Source: Phyto melanocephala
Taxonomy: Eukaryota > Arthropoda > Insecta > Diptera > Rhinophoridae
DNA length: 64,000 nucleotides
Direction of reading: 5' to 3'
NCBI GenBank assembly: GCA_941918925.1
Contig: OW799236.1
Span: 88,903,716 to 88,967,715 of the forward strand
Under the pieces are notes generated by a model. The model ran no database searches. It had not been told where the DNA came from and worked only from the letters and a program-made list of their open reading frames with translations. The position numbers and the translations under genes were made by a program. Below, piece by piece: positions 1 to 15,000 of the stretch; position 1 is the stretch's first letter; every line of letters begins with the position of its first letter.

Positions 1-54
1 TAAAGGGCCTTGTAAAAAGAGGTTTTGTTTAATTTTTTAATATATTTGTTACAG

Positions 55-3000
55 TTATGATTTCGGTAAACCCATAGTGGGCGAAGCTACTCTCTCCATT
101 TATCCCACCTTTTTTGGTTCCTTACAACCTTTTGTCAATGATTTAATTACCCGTAAAGTAGTGCCCATAGATGGTAGTGCTTATTTTGAATTTGACATTA
201 GAAATGAATTAAAACTGAAAGAAGACTATGAACGTGAATATTTATTGGATGCTTTAGTAGAGGAGACATCCACTAGTTCGGTACAAAATTTTTCAACTGT
301 GATAACTGTACATTTGGATCCATATCGTGTAGAGGCAACAAAATTGCCTAGCAACTATATACCAGGTGTACCATTTGAAGTTTCGGTAAGTGTTGGGAGA
401 GAGAGCGAGAGAAAAAACTGTAAATTGCTCACCAACAAATTTTTTATCTAAATACAAATTAAATCTCTTTTATTGTGGTAATGATTAGGCTAAAGTTTTA
501 CGTAATGATGGTGCTATGATGAGAGACTTCAAACCGGACTTAACGGCCTATTTAACAAATGTTTATGGCAGCAGTGAAATGTATAATAAAACGGTCTACA
601 CCTTAGATTCGCGTTCTGAAATTAAAATGAAATTTACTGTACCCATTGGCGACAAAGATGAATATCACTCAGTTATTGTAAGTATTTGGTTCGCAAAACT
701 TATTCAATTTATAATTGTTTTAATCGAATAAAATTCTTAGGTGGATTATCAAGGCATTATAACAGATATTGGAAGAGTACCGCGCAAGCATTTGCACAGT
801 AAAAATTTCATAACAGCCAAAGTTTTAAATGACAAGTAAGATAATTGATAATAAGATTTTAACTAGTATGTATGTTAATTATTTGCTCAAGTTGATGGTC
901 GTTTTAATCTACTGAAGTGCTCAATTAAAGGCTAAACATAACTTAACAAATTAAAGAAAAAATCTAAAATCATAAAATACAAGGCATATTAGGTCTTGAT
1001 TCGTCAACCGTTTTTTTTTCTTCTCTTATTTTAAACTTCAGCTCTAATTCAAAACACAACTAAGTAAGAGTGCTATAGTCGGCCTGGTAATACCCTTTGC
1101 CATAATGACCTCAATGTAGAGTAGCCTAGATTTCAGATGTAATGATTTAGACCTTTTTGCTTTATTTTTTAATTTTTATAAAGTTAAATTTATTCTTCTA
1201 GTCAAGACCTGGAGTTAAGAAGAAAGAAGATCATGGCCTTTCATTTGATATTAATATTTTGGGGGTTAAAGGGGACAAATTCATAAATTCTATATGTGTC
1301 CCATATATTCGTCAATATTAATGGGGTTGAATTGGGTAATATTTGAATTACTTGATTTGACCCATTAATAAATTTAATTTGTAGTGGCGGCCATTATAGT
1401 ATTTAAATTTTTAATTAAAAGTGTATTTTAATTTGCTAGCAAAGTCCTTTCATTTTACACCTATGTTGACCCTCCCGGTTGTATAGAAGCTGAAAAATTC
1501 GATTTTAATTCTTAAACACCGAAGCAGTTGTATTTTGGTGCTTATATCTCAGCAAGTTTACAACCGATATGTTTGCTTTTTTTCAAAAGTAATTTTCAAT
1601 AATACACTGAGAAAAAAGGCGGGTCGAAAAAAAAAGTTGTGTCAGTCAGCCCCTTAAATGAAAAATATGTCAATGAAGTTTCTTAAACAGAAAAAAAATT
1701 TTTGCTACCCTTCAAAATACAGCACTTTTTTTTTATATATAACGCGCCGCCATTTAAAGTCTGATCTCATCATATCGCCATATCGTTGTTCATGGCTTAA
1801 CTATGGCTGGGTGACTTTTGAATCTAACGTCAAATTAAAGATGTTATGCATGATATCTCTGATCCTTTCCCTTTAAAGTAAAATTTTTTGCATTTTTTTT
1901 TAAATCTAAATTTCATATTTTCGGAACCACCGGGACGCTTCTAAACTGTGCAAATTTATTTTGAAAATCATTGCTCTGTTCGAAATACATATCGCACACT
2001 ACGAACTACGAATTTTCTTTAGCGATGAAGCTCACTTTTGTTTAAATGGATACGTCAATGAACAAAACTGCCGTATTTGGAGTGATGATAATTCTCAAGT
2101 GTATTATGAAACACCGTTAAATCTAGAAAAACTGACTGGAGTGCTTCATAAGCCAGTTACAGTCATTGGTGAGCGCTATAGAACCATAATTACTGACTTT
2201 TTCGTTCATCAATTGAACAACCATGATGCGCAGGAGCTGTGGTTTCAGCAAGAAGGCGCAACATGTAACACAGCTCGTGCGACAATTTATTTATAAACTG
2301 AAACATTTTGTAACCGCATTGTTATACATTTCGGACCCATAAATTGGCCTCTAAAATCATGCGATTTAACGCCGCTAGACTATTTTCTGTGGGGATATGT
2401 GAAGTCCTTAGTCTACGCCCATAAGCCCGAAGTGATTGACGACTTGGAGGACAACATTCGCCGCGTTATTACCGATATACGGCCACGAATGTCGAAAAAA
2501 GTCATCGAAAATTGGACCCCAGATTAGACTACGTCCGAGCCAGCCGTAACCGTCATATATAAGTTATAATGCCAGAAGATTTTCTTTCGAATAAAGTAAA
2601 TTTCATGTCAATTAAAATAATGCATCTTTGTTTTTCCATTATAAAATCTATAAAAAAAACACCCTTTACCTGTTTAAGATCTGCATTTCTGTGCTTACGA
2701 AATTCAGTTGACTCAAGAACTTAAGCTTAATGATCGTGCAAAGTAAACAAAGCTTGCTGAAGGGCTTATAAAAATTGACGCATTTGGGATTAAGTTGTTT
2801 GTCGATAAGAATTGCATCCACCATACGGAAATGTTTGGTGGGAATTTTTAGGTGAATGCATAATTGAAAAATTATTTCAACAGTGAATCTCATTTGAGTT
2901 GATATAATAGAGTTATTATTGCAGACATTGGATGATTGTGATGTGATGGACTATAGTACCATAGATCCTGAATAAAATTTAATTACTGCATAAGTCACTT

Positions 3001-6000
3001 CCTGGTTGTGTTCTCTATTATTTCTCTGATCATACTTGGACTTCTAAATCGAGTGATTTAACACTATTGATTTTTTTATGAGCATATTTGAAAACAAAGA
3101 TCTATGCCAACAATCCTATAACCAATAATACAATGCAAAAGAAAGGAACAAAATTCAATCACATTAATGCAAAATTGTCATGGAAAACTATCGTACAGAT
3201 ATATGAGCCAGCAAAGCCATGGATGCGATTTACCCGAAGTGCTTTTTTAATACATAACCCTATTTTGTAATTAAAATTTATCGTTCGTTTTTGAACACTT
3301 GAACTTAAAGTTTAAAACAATTTGTATTCGGTAGATATCGAGGCATATAAGGTAATTACTTTTTTTTAAATATATAAAGTTTGACATTTGAAATAAATGA
3401 GAGATGAGAGAGAATTATTTTTTTTGACGAATTAAGACATAATTAATAAATTTGCCTTTGGCTAGATATTAATAAAATTGCTGAATTGACTTGAGTGAAT
3501 TGTAAAAGAAATTCAACAAAAACCTCGAAAACTTATTATGGTTTTTCCTTTAGACCCATGGTAAATCAAGAAATTACAATTGCCGTACGCTGCAGTGAAC
3601 CCATGAAATATTTTATTTATCAAATTGTTGGTCGTGGTGATATTTTACTCTCGCGTGCTGTGGATGTAAGTTTTAAATCACGTTTAGAAAGATTGTTTTA
3701 CATCTTTCCCTATTCCAGGTGGCTGACAACTCTTATCATACATTCAAATTTCTCTCGACGTTTGCTATGATGCCTAGAGCAACACTTTTGATTTATATGG
3801 TCATTAATGGGGAATTTGTTTACGATGAACAGATCATACAATTCGAAGAGAGTCTTTTGAATAATATTCAAATTGAGGCACCATTGAAGGCACCACCAGG
3901 CCAGGATATTGATATAACTATTAGTTCAAAGCCCTATAATTATATTGGTCTAATGGTGGTCGATCAAAATGCCCTAAATATTCGTAAAGGTAAGTAGAAT
4001 GTTAATTGATTGATCTTTAATTTGTCAGTGTTCAATAGCATCATGCATGGTCATAAGGCTTCAGTTCTTTTATCAATCGATGAAATTTTTTTTATTTAGT
4101 TCATACATAATGAAATATCCCACAGACCTAAAGGATTACACAGTAGTTCTAGTTCTAAGTATAACAAAATTTTTATTACCTTTACGAGTAACTAATTCAT
4201 TTAAATTACAAAGTACAGAGTCTTTAGTGAGTAGACGCTATAGGGAGCTTCTGAAAATTTGCAATTCTTGTTATCAACGCCGAATTAACGGTTCTGGATT
4301 TTTACCAACACTCCCATGCACTGCTTCATCGACCAGTACTTTTTCACACGTTTTACATCGGATTAATTTTTCAGTTTTCTTAAATGTTTACAATTTAATT
4401 TAAAAAAATTTTACAGGAAGATAAAAAGTTTTATAACAAAAATTTAATTTAATCGATTATTTTCTAAAAATCTTAATTTTATTTTTCATATTTAGGCAAC
4501 GATCTCTCCACTTCCAACTTAATGAGGGCCCTTAGTCAATATAACCTCAATGACTACAATACACCCATTGGATCACCCGGTAAAGAATCCGGTGTTATAA
4601 CAATGTCTAATACGGATTTCATAATTGAAAAAGAACCCGAAACCACGCCAGCTCTGGGTAGGGCTTTGAAAGATGATGAACAAAAACTTACCACGATACG
4701 TAAAACGGATATTGGACCAGCCCATGCTATAGAAACTAATACGCTGGCACCAGGCAAAGGACGTTATGCGTTTTCCTACACACCCAAACCATTTTGGCAT
4801 AATCCACGCATACATGTCATGCACCCACCGGCAGATACCTGGCTATTTATGAATGTCTCGGCGGGCAGTGAAGGCAAGACCACAATACACAGACGATTGC
4901 CCAGCTCAATGACGTCGTGGGTGGTAACGGCATTTGCTTTGGATCCAGTACAGGGTATAGGCTTAACGACACCCACAAAAAAATTGCAAACATTTAAAGA
5001 ATTTTATATAGCAACCGAATTACCCTATTCTATAAGAATTGGTAGGTTGATAAATATATTTTCCATTATGGTAGTAATTGTTTATACTTTTTTTTACTAA
5101 TTTAAGGTGAAACGATTGCTGTCCCCTTTGTGGTCTTTAATAACAAAGATAGCGACTTAGATGTGGATGTTACACTTTACAATACAGCCCAAGAATTCGA
5201 TTTTCCTCAAATTGATAGCAAAGCCCAGGCCAAGCCAAGTATAATGAAATATAAGAGGGTTGTATAATTGTTTTTCTATTTTCTGCTCTTTTAGAAATCG
5301 AACTTTATAGCCGACGATCAGTGCGTGTTCTAGCGAAATCTTCCAAATCGGTGGCTTTCATTATTACACCCAAACGTGTGGGTCCTATTACAATAAAAGC
5401 TGTAGCTTCCAATCAATTGGCTGGTGATTCGATAGAATCTATTTTGCTGGTAGAACATCCGGGTGCTGTTGAAATTGTTAATAAGGGCTTTCTCTTCGAA
5501 ATGGGTTCGGGTGTTGAACGTAAAGCCAACGTGTCTATACGTATTCCTCGCAACTCAATTGCCGATTCGGCGAAAATTGAAATATCCGCTGTAGGTGATG
5601 TTGTCGGCAGTATATTGGGCAACTTGGAGTATTTAATAAGGTTACCATCGGGTTGTGGTGAACAAACGATGATACAATTTATGCCCAACTTATTGGTGCT
5701 AAAATATCTACAGGTACGTCTTGTTTTTGTAAAATCAAAAAAAATTTCGGATTTTTTCCTATTTTTATGGGGCAAAAAAAAAAATACATGTAATTTCAAA
5801 ATCTTTAAATGATCCTTATCTTAAGCAATAAGTTAATTGGAGGCGCATATAAATATGTGAAACAAATAGACCCAGTAAAAAATGTCGAGATTTAAAAAAG
5901 AAGCATGTTGTATTTTGATGAAGTAGTGAACAAAGTTAATCAATTACATGTGCTTTGATCCTTCTTTTATAACGAAAAAAGGTTTGTAAGGGAGGAAATT

Positions 6001-9000
6001 ATTAACCTCTCTGCGAAACACTGTAAAAAGTAATGCTTCAAAGCGGGAACTCACCATACAAATTGTATGCCTTCTAGTTTGTAAGTGAAACTTTTATATT
6101 CTCCCTTATAAATGTCCTTTGCCCAAAGCACTATTTTTTATTGGGAAGTTTAACTGATAAACATGTCAAAGAATATGTTAACAAGACGGAAGTAACGGTG
6201 TATTTAAAAAAAAAATCTATTTTAGTGTTAATTTGATTAGACCCATTTAAAAACATTTTTATATTTTAGTTACTTATCTGTGGAACTTTACATACTGTAG
6301 CAGTGGGTGTATCCTGCACGATTTAAAATTCAAGTGACTTTAAATGTATATTTTCATCAATTTCTAATGGCTCGAAAAAGTGGCAGATTGCCTCTGAATT
6401 CTCTTCCTCTTTTATATACCTCCCGGTAGAGTAAACCCTAAAAATATCCAATTAGGTTTCGAATGGGAAAATAGGATGGCTAATCGAGAAGATGAACATT
6501 TTAATTTGAAATTTTTTGTAGATTGGCGTAGCAACAAATTTTTTCTGGGGGTGACAACGGGACATTTTATAATATTTTTATGGGAATATATAGAAAAGTC
6601 TAAATGCCGTATCTCTGGAACGACCTGGCCGATTTCGTGACAAACTTCACACTAACCATCTACAGACCATCCCCAAATCGGTAGACCCGTTTCCGCAGTT
6701 AGTGGTGACATCAAAGCGTACACTTCTTTTTATATAAAGCGTGATTTTTTAAGCATAGTTTTTGTAAAAATCTATAAAACACTCAAATTTGCATTATATA
6801 TTCAAAATTTTTATTGGAATCGATAAATTGGTCTTTGCCATTTACTTTTTAAAAATAACTTCATGTAAATGTTACGCGCGGCTCCGGTTCAAATAGTCCA
6901 TTCGTAAGGTCGAATTTTGCACCACTTTTTCGAGCATTTCGGCCTGTATTCGATAAATAACACGTGTTATGTTATACTCTAAGGCTTCAATCGTGTTTGG
7001 CTTGTCCACATAGACCAACGACTTCGCATAACCTCACAAGAAATAGTCAAGAGGCGTTAAATCACATGATCTTGGCGGTCAACTCACAGGGCCATTTCGA
7101 GAGATAAACTGCTCACAAACTCGAGCTCGTTAACCAAGTCAAACTCAGCCATTTGGGACAAAAAAAAGTTTCTTATCATGGCACGATATCGTTCGCCTTC
7201 TTTCACGGTCGTCTTTGAAAAAAATGGACCGATATGCCACCATCCCATAAACCACACCAAACTGCATTGATAACTCTTCTTCTTATTATTCTTATACTTA
7301 TTCTTATACATTGATAACTCTTATACGGCATGTAGCTGTTCTCCACCCCAGATGCGACAGTTTTGCTTGTTTACGTATACATTAAGTCAGAGATGAGCTT
7401 CATCGCTAAACACAATTTTTCGATAAAACAGTGGATTTCTATCAAGCTGTTGTAAGGCTCATTAACCAAAAATTTGATGCTTTGGTAGGTCATAAGGCTT
7501 TAATTCTTATACTAGTTGGATTTAATAGGCTTTCAAATGCAAATCGACACGTAAAATTGTTGAATAACACATTGTTGTTGAATAACACATGCTCAATACC
7601 TGAGAACGGCGACGAACTAACATTTCATTATCCTCATTAACACTGGTCGCTACGGCTGCAATATCTCTTTGATACGAACTCTACGACCGCAAGTCGGTGG
7701 TTTAATGTCCACCAAAGTCAATTTGGTGATAATAGCACGAATTGTTGATTCACTAGGTCGATTATTACGACTATAAAAAGTTCGTAATAAACGATGGACA
7801 TTTCTCAGAGAGCACGATTTTTGATAATAAATTTCAGCGATTTGCAGTCGGTGCTCGTTTGTGAATTGTTCCTTGATGAAATGGCAGACACTTTGTAGAT
7901 GTAGTTTGGACACAATTACCAACCAGTGCTGCCAGCCCGAAAAACTTTATTCATAAAAAATTACAGTTTATAGAATATAATAAATTCATTGCACCCCCCA
8001 TAATAATCTGGTTACGCTAATGCTACACAGCAACAATAATAACAATGCAATTCCGATCGGCATCAAATATTATAATTTAAACTCAGTTTACCGCCTTAGT
8101 AGGATACTGCGATTAATAAAGGATTCAAGTGAATCTAATTGTTTCATTAGCAGCCCGTAATGGGATGCCAACCCAGCACATATTTCTATGTATGTTCAAA
8201 AGAAAGAGCTGCTTAAGTTGACTTAATCTAAAACAAATGAAAAAAAAAAAACATTGTAATTTAGCTATTTAATAATACCCTCAAACAAGCCTTAATAAGT
8301 TTTAGAAAGTTAAAGCGTGAAAACTTTTTGCGTCTAGTTATCATTTTAAATTATAAATTTTAAATATCACAACGGGACCCTCGGAGGAACCAAGTGAGCT
8401 ATGCCTTCGGGCAGCTGCCGGATCTATCATTTTAAATTAAATTTCACTGACGATTTATCTAAATTTACCAAGACCGATATGTTCTCAATGTTTTACAGTT
8501 TAATAGTTGTTCTTTTAAAACAAAAACCGACATCAAGCTATTTTTTCTCCTTGCCATCACAAGCACCCTCCATTTAACCATAAAAATCTTTGTTGTAGTT
8601 ATAAATCTCTTAACTTTCAGCGCACGCGACAACTCTCTCCATCTGTTGAAACAAGGGCTAAAAAGAATTTGGAATTGGGCTATCAACGTCTGCTTTATTA
8701 TCGTCACAAAAATGGTGGTTTCAGTGCTTTTGGCTTGAGTGAAGACAAGAGCTCAACATGGTTAACAGCATATGTGGCGAAAGCTTTTCGCATGGCCAGT
8801 GAATTTATACAAATCGATGATGAAGTTTTAACAACAGCATTGAATTATGTTGTAAGCAAGCAGGCGCCTAATGGCGGTTTTGAAGAACAGGGGGATATAT
8901 TTGAGCAATTTGATGATCAAGGCTTAAGTTTAAGTGCATTTGCAACATTGGCCTTAATGGAAAATGTGGTAAGTAGAATGGGAGAAACTATTTTAAAATT

Positions 9001-12000
9001 TATTTATTTACATTTTTGATTTGATATTTTTTCTTTTAGAATTCTTATCCGGAATATAGAAATAGTATTAATAAAGCTTTGGACTTTATAACACTTACCC
9101 TAGACGGTTCGGATAATTTACATGCTATGGCTATAGGCACCTATGTGCTAGCCAAAGCCAATCATAATGCTAAGATTTCATTTATACAAAGATTGGATAC
9201 TATGGCAGTAAATGAAGGTAAATTCATTTATTTTTAGATGTTTTCAATTAAATACATAACAAGATTAATAATTTTTCTAACATTTTTCAAGATGGACTTA
9301 AATGGTGGAACAAAACAGCTACTCCCACCGAATCAATGTCACCATGGTACAATTTAACTCGTAGCGTTAATGTTGAGATTTCTTCGTATGCGGTTTTAGC
9401 ACTTTTAGAAAATAATTTAATTGGAGATGCTTTGCCGGTGCTAAAGTGGTTAATGAATCAACGTAATGACTTGGGCGGCTTTGTAAGTTCGCAGGATTCA
9501 GTGGTGGGTTTGCAGGCTTTAGTAGCATTTGCCGAGAGGTTCTCAAGTCAAGCCAATAATTTGCAATTATTGTTCAATTATGGCCAAAATGCCGAAACGG
9601 TGCTGAATGTAAATGCGCAAAATTCTTTGGTTTTGCAAACGTTTGAGGTACATACATACATACATATTTTAGGTTTAGTCAATTGTTTTGCAATTACTTC
9701 ATTTTACAAATATTTTTCTTCTCTAGCTACCGAATAATTTAAAAAATCTTACAGTCTCTGCTACCGGTAACGGTTTGGCTTTGGCCCAGGTTACCTATCG
9801 TTACAATACAAATGTCACCAGTGCTTGGCCTCGATTCGTATTGGATCCTACCGTTAATAGAAATTCACATTCGGATTATCTACATTTATCAGCGTGTGCC
9901 AGGTAATAAAAAGCACTTATGCTACTCTATAGTGTACGTACGACTAAACGTTCGAATTTAGTTAAGATTTTTTTAAATAGAATTTTCATTAGCCATATTT
10001 GTCATAAAATGGTGGACGAAATTCTCATAACTTTTGTAGATGAATACTAAGACTCACTTTCCCGATATGCTTGTTTTGATTTTACAATTTTTATTTGTTT
10101 TAAGGTTAGTTTGGTTTGGAAATTATCATGGGTAGATTCGCGCTAGAACACCGTTTTTTAATTGTTGAAATTTATTTAAAAAAAAACGTTTAGTTTAACA
10201 AAATCATCGTGCATCAAATAAAGCACAGTTTTATTTGTTAGACTACATTACAAAACAGAATTGACGCATTTGAAGCAACAATAATCCTCAAGTAATTTTC
10301 GAAACTTTTCTAACCGCTGTCTAAGAAATATTCTCCGAATATGGTGGCCCAGAGTGATCTCTAACCAGCGTCTCTACGAATCTACAAACGAAATCCCAAT
10401 CGATATAGAGATTCAAAGAAGAAAGTGGAGTTGGATTGGTCATTCATTAAGAAATGATGTCAAGGAAAGATGCAGATCTGCCCTATGGTGGAACCCTCAA
10501 GGAACCAGAATCCAAGGTAGACAAAAAACAACATGGCGACGAAACACAAATAACGAAATCCACCAAATAAATACATCATGGAACGAACTAAAACAACTAT
10601 CTAAAAATAGGAATGATTACCGTACTTTCGTAATGGCCCTACGCTCCACATAGAGCTAAAGGAAATTATATATATATAAATTTCGAAGCACAATTACATC
10701 ACAAAAATCAGTTTGGTGTGCCTTATAGACTGTTGGAATCATTGGTATGTTTTACAATTAACGATGATTAAGACGTTACAGTACGACGACTAATATAGAC
10801 ATGTTTTCTAACTTGTTTGTGCCTCAATTGGAAAGCATCGGAATACCAATGTTTCTAAGACAGGATCAGATTAAACCCCTGCATTGAAATCTATGAATTG
10901 GAGTTACAATGCGGAGTTCGATTCAGCAGCTTAGTAGACAATAATTCCCAAAAATTTTATATTATCATTAATGATAGATTACGTCTAAAGTCAGTTTGAT
11001 TTTTGCGTAAACTTTGAAATATTTTTTTACATTGTGTTAAGGCGTAAGTGCAGTCGCTGCAGCATCGTTCGGGATAGTATCAATTATGAATTTTTTCCAT
11101 TCGAAGGGAATATTATCAGTGTTCCCAGCCTTCTAGATCAGGGGCAATTTGAACTTGGGTAGTGCTAGCGGTGTAATTAAATAATATTAAATTTTCCGAA
11201 ATTTTTTCTAAATTGGTGTCTTCATTTATAACCCCCGACAGGAATGATTCTGAGGTTGGAGCATATTTTTTTAGCGTTTCTGAGTGTATGAGACTTTTGT
11301 ACGTGTGGGTTTCCGTTTGTATTTCGTAGATCTAGAAAAAAATTCTTTCCATTGTCCGTTTTTGGTTCTCCGTAATTGTACTATAAAGCTGTACTTGTGT
11401 TTTCTCGCATGTTTTCGATTTCTGCGTCTAGTTTCTAGTAATTGCTCTTACTTTCTCTCAACTTTTGTTTTTTTTATTTAAATGTGCCGCTTTTATAATT
11501 TGAGTAACAGTGTAGCAGGTGCTGAATTCTAGAGTTTGGATTTAATTTTTTTCGGTCAGCGATGAGGCTCCATGTGCGGTGTTTTCTACAGTTTTATTAT
11601 TCCAAAGCTGTAAATACAATATCAGGTCCTGGAAAAGTCTTAATATCCATAAGACAGCTTAAAAAAGTTCTGTTTATCATTTAAATAGTTAAAAATAAAT
11701 TAAAAATTAAACCGAATCGCTTTTTTTTTTTCTGTACACTACTTATAAATACAGGGTGGGCCAAAAGAAACCAAGTGGTGTAAAAGTTTAATAACTTTTT
11801 CGTTTATTATTTTTTTTCTATTTTTTCTTTCAGATTATATAATATACAAAAGGGAAATTTTTTTACACTAAGTATGAAAAATTATGTCTCTTAAATGACC
11901 ACCGTTTTCAGCTTCGCACTGATGAGCTCTTTTTAGAGTATTTTCCATAACATCTTTCAAAACATGTGACTGTAGCGTTCGAATTTCTGCAACAATGTTT

Positions 12001-15000
12001 GCCTTGAGTTCAAGGATTGTCTCTGGCTTGTTCACATACACTCGCTCCTTCAAATAACCCCAAAGAAAATAGTCGGGTGCTGTCAAATCTGGCGATCGCG
12101 CTGGCCAAATAATTTCCGAATTTCTGTAAATTATTCGCCCTACAAAAATTTGATTTAAAAGTGTCATTGTGTCTCGGGCAGTATGGGCAGTGGCTCCGTC
12201 CTGCTGAAACCACATACCAGGTCTGTTTTCAAGAGCAGGGCGTAAAAAATTTTCTATCATAAACCGATACCGCTCTCCATTTACGGTTACAGCACTTCCA
12301 TCTTCATTCTCGAAGAAGTAAGGCCCAATGACATTTTCAGATGTGATCCCACACCATACTGTACACTTGATGGGGTGCAATTAGCGTTGATGAATGGTTC
12401 TTGGATTTTGAGAACCCCAAAACCTACAGTTCTACTTATTAACAAAATCATTCAAATGAAAATGAGCTTCATCACTCATAATCAAATTTTTAATTAAGTT
12501 GATTTCATTTCTGGCCAACTCTTGAAATTTAACTGCAAAATTTAGACGTTGCCGATGATCTGCGGGTTTTAATTCTTGCACCAATTGCACCTTATATGGG
12601 TATAACTGTAAATCTTTTTTTTTAAATGCGCCGTAGTGACGTACGAGACATTCCTAGCTGAGCAGAACGCCTTCTGGCAGATGTTTCTGATGCTTCGTTA
12701 ACACTTTGCTGTACTCGTTCAATATTTTCCGCAGTGAGACTTAAACATGGTCTACCGGTTCGAGGCAAATCTGTTACGCTGCTAACGTTACTTATGCTTT
12801 GACAACTTTTTTAATAATTTGACATTTAGTTATTTTAAAATGTTGACAAAAGAAGAACAACGTCGAGCAACAATTTGTAATTTTTTCAATAATCATACTA
12901 ATTGGAAAACTTCGGATATTGTTTCTTATTTTGTAGAGCAAGGAGAAAATCGGTGTGTGGTATATAGAATACCGGCTAGGTACAAAATTAAAAAAAAAAA
13001 AAAAACGTAAAACAAAAGCTTATCTCCGGAAGAAAGTGCAGTTTGGCCGACGTATCGAAGAGGTCACAGCTCAGAAAAGTTACTATAGTTAAGATCGCTA
13101 TATCGTATAGAAAGCTTGGAAGAAAGTTTCATTGTGACGGTAGAAATACCTCAATGATATGGGAATAGGAAAAAAGGTCCAGGAAGAATAAGCCGAAATC
13201 TGATCGATCGATAATATTAAAAAGGAACTCCTCAAATGCCAACATCGATATTTTAAACAGCTATGGAAAAGGTAACCCAAAACTGCCGCAAAGAGGATCG
13301 AATGGGACTAATTTTTTTCACATTAAATTAATATTCACCCCAATTCTAAATATTCCCAGGGAATTGAATTCCCCGGGAATTCATTTTTCCCGCGAATAAA
13401 ATTCCCCTATTCTAAACAGTCGGGGAAGGGAATAACAAGGGAGAGAGAATTTTACATTTTCGAAGTCAGCTGTTTGCTTTTGCTGTTTTGTTTTGACAAA
13501 ATATTTGCTAATAATTTTTAGAAATATTAAGCGAAAAAAGTGAATACTCGTAAATAATAAAAAAGAAATAGTTAAAAGTGAATAAAAATGTTTAGTGTAG
13601 CGTTGATAATAATAGCTGAAGCAAAAAACTCAGAAGCATATCAATCTGACAAGAATAAGCAAAGGGTAGAAAGGAGAATGCTACGTGACGCCAGCAACCC
13701 ACTTGAGTTGCCGCACATTTTGTAAGTAAATTTTACTTTTGGAGTAAATAAATCGGCGTTCAAATATCTGTTGGACGTGTTCAGCCCAAAGGTAAGTCGT
13801 TTGCAATTTCTCCAATCGTGAAATTAAGTGAGATTTTACGCTTCTTTGCTGAAGGTTGGTACCAAACGGGTATAGGTAAAGATTGCGGCGTGTCTGTGGA
13901 TCAGTGTAGTCTTAGCAAAGTTCTGGCAGAAGTTATTAATATATTTGAGGAGCATTTACGCCCAATATAGATAAGTTTTTGTAGAACTGAAGTGCAAAAA
14001 CGGCAAATTGCGTTAGCTTTTTATGTAAAGTATGGTATTCTAAGCATTATAGGATGTGTTGACGGATCGCATGACCGCATTATTTCTCCTCCTAAGAACA
14101 AGCATCTTTACTACAATACGAAGAAATACTATAATTTGAATGTAATGCTGGTAAAGTATTTCTTTTGTTTTAAATTATCAATAATTAATTTTTAATCAAA
14201 AAATTTCAGGTCTGTGATCATGAGCTGAGGATTCAGTACGTTGATGCCTTACATCCTGGAGCGTGTCACGATTCCTTTATTTGGAATTCTGGCGAATGGC
14301 GTACTCACCTTGAGCAAGAATAACTTAGAGGTGGCAGCAATTATTGGCTTCTTGGTAAAGTTTTGAATGATAACAGACAATTCATAAATTAAAACTGCAT
14401 TTTTTTTAGCAGACGCAGGATATTCACTTGAACTGTGACTTTTAACGTCTTATAGATATTCTGTGGACATCTATAAGACGTCTGTTGAAATTAAATTTAA
14501 TGAAATTCACTCTAAGTGTCGAAATGTGGTTGAACGCACTAATGGTGTTTTAAAAATTGATGGAGGTGCATTCTTGGTGCTAGAAAGCTTCACTACGCTC
14601 CAAAAAAAGCTGCTAAAATAACAAATTTTTGCTGTTCCTTGCATAACATAACAATACTACAGTACACGATGTAGAAAATTTAGATTGTTAGAGCGTTTAG
14701 GATAATAATGTGGTATCCTTAGACTCACCACAATATTAATCCATTGCCCAAAATATTAGAAAATATAATAGAAAAATATTAGAAAAAATATTGCGAATAA
14801 TCTGTAATAAATTTCTGTAATTAAGCCACTTCTTATTTATGTATATACATTTTTTAAATAAATATAACATTTTATTAAAAAATTTAAAAACTTCAAAAAT
14901 TAAAAAAAAGATAAATAAAAATTAAAATTATTTTAAAACTAAAAAACAATTCATTATTCTGCTTCCTGTTTGTTGTTTTTGTCCTAAAAGTAACAATAAA

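Noticed and set aside
4047..4403. 118-codon plus-strand frame between TEP exons
   Set aside because: It lies in an intron with good splice sites on both sides and has no TEP resemblance.
5239..5260. Donor at 5259 for TEP exon 7
   Set aside because: Its phase does not fit the next exon; the donor at 5239 gives the continuous AQAKPKIELYSRR.
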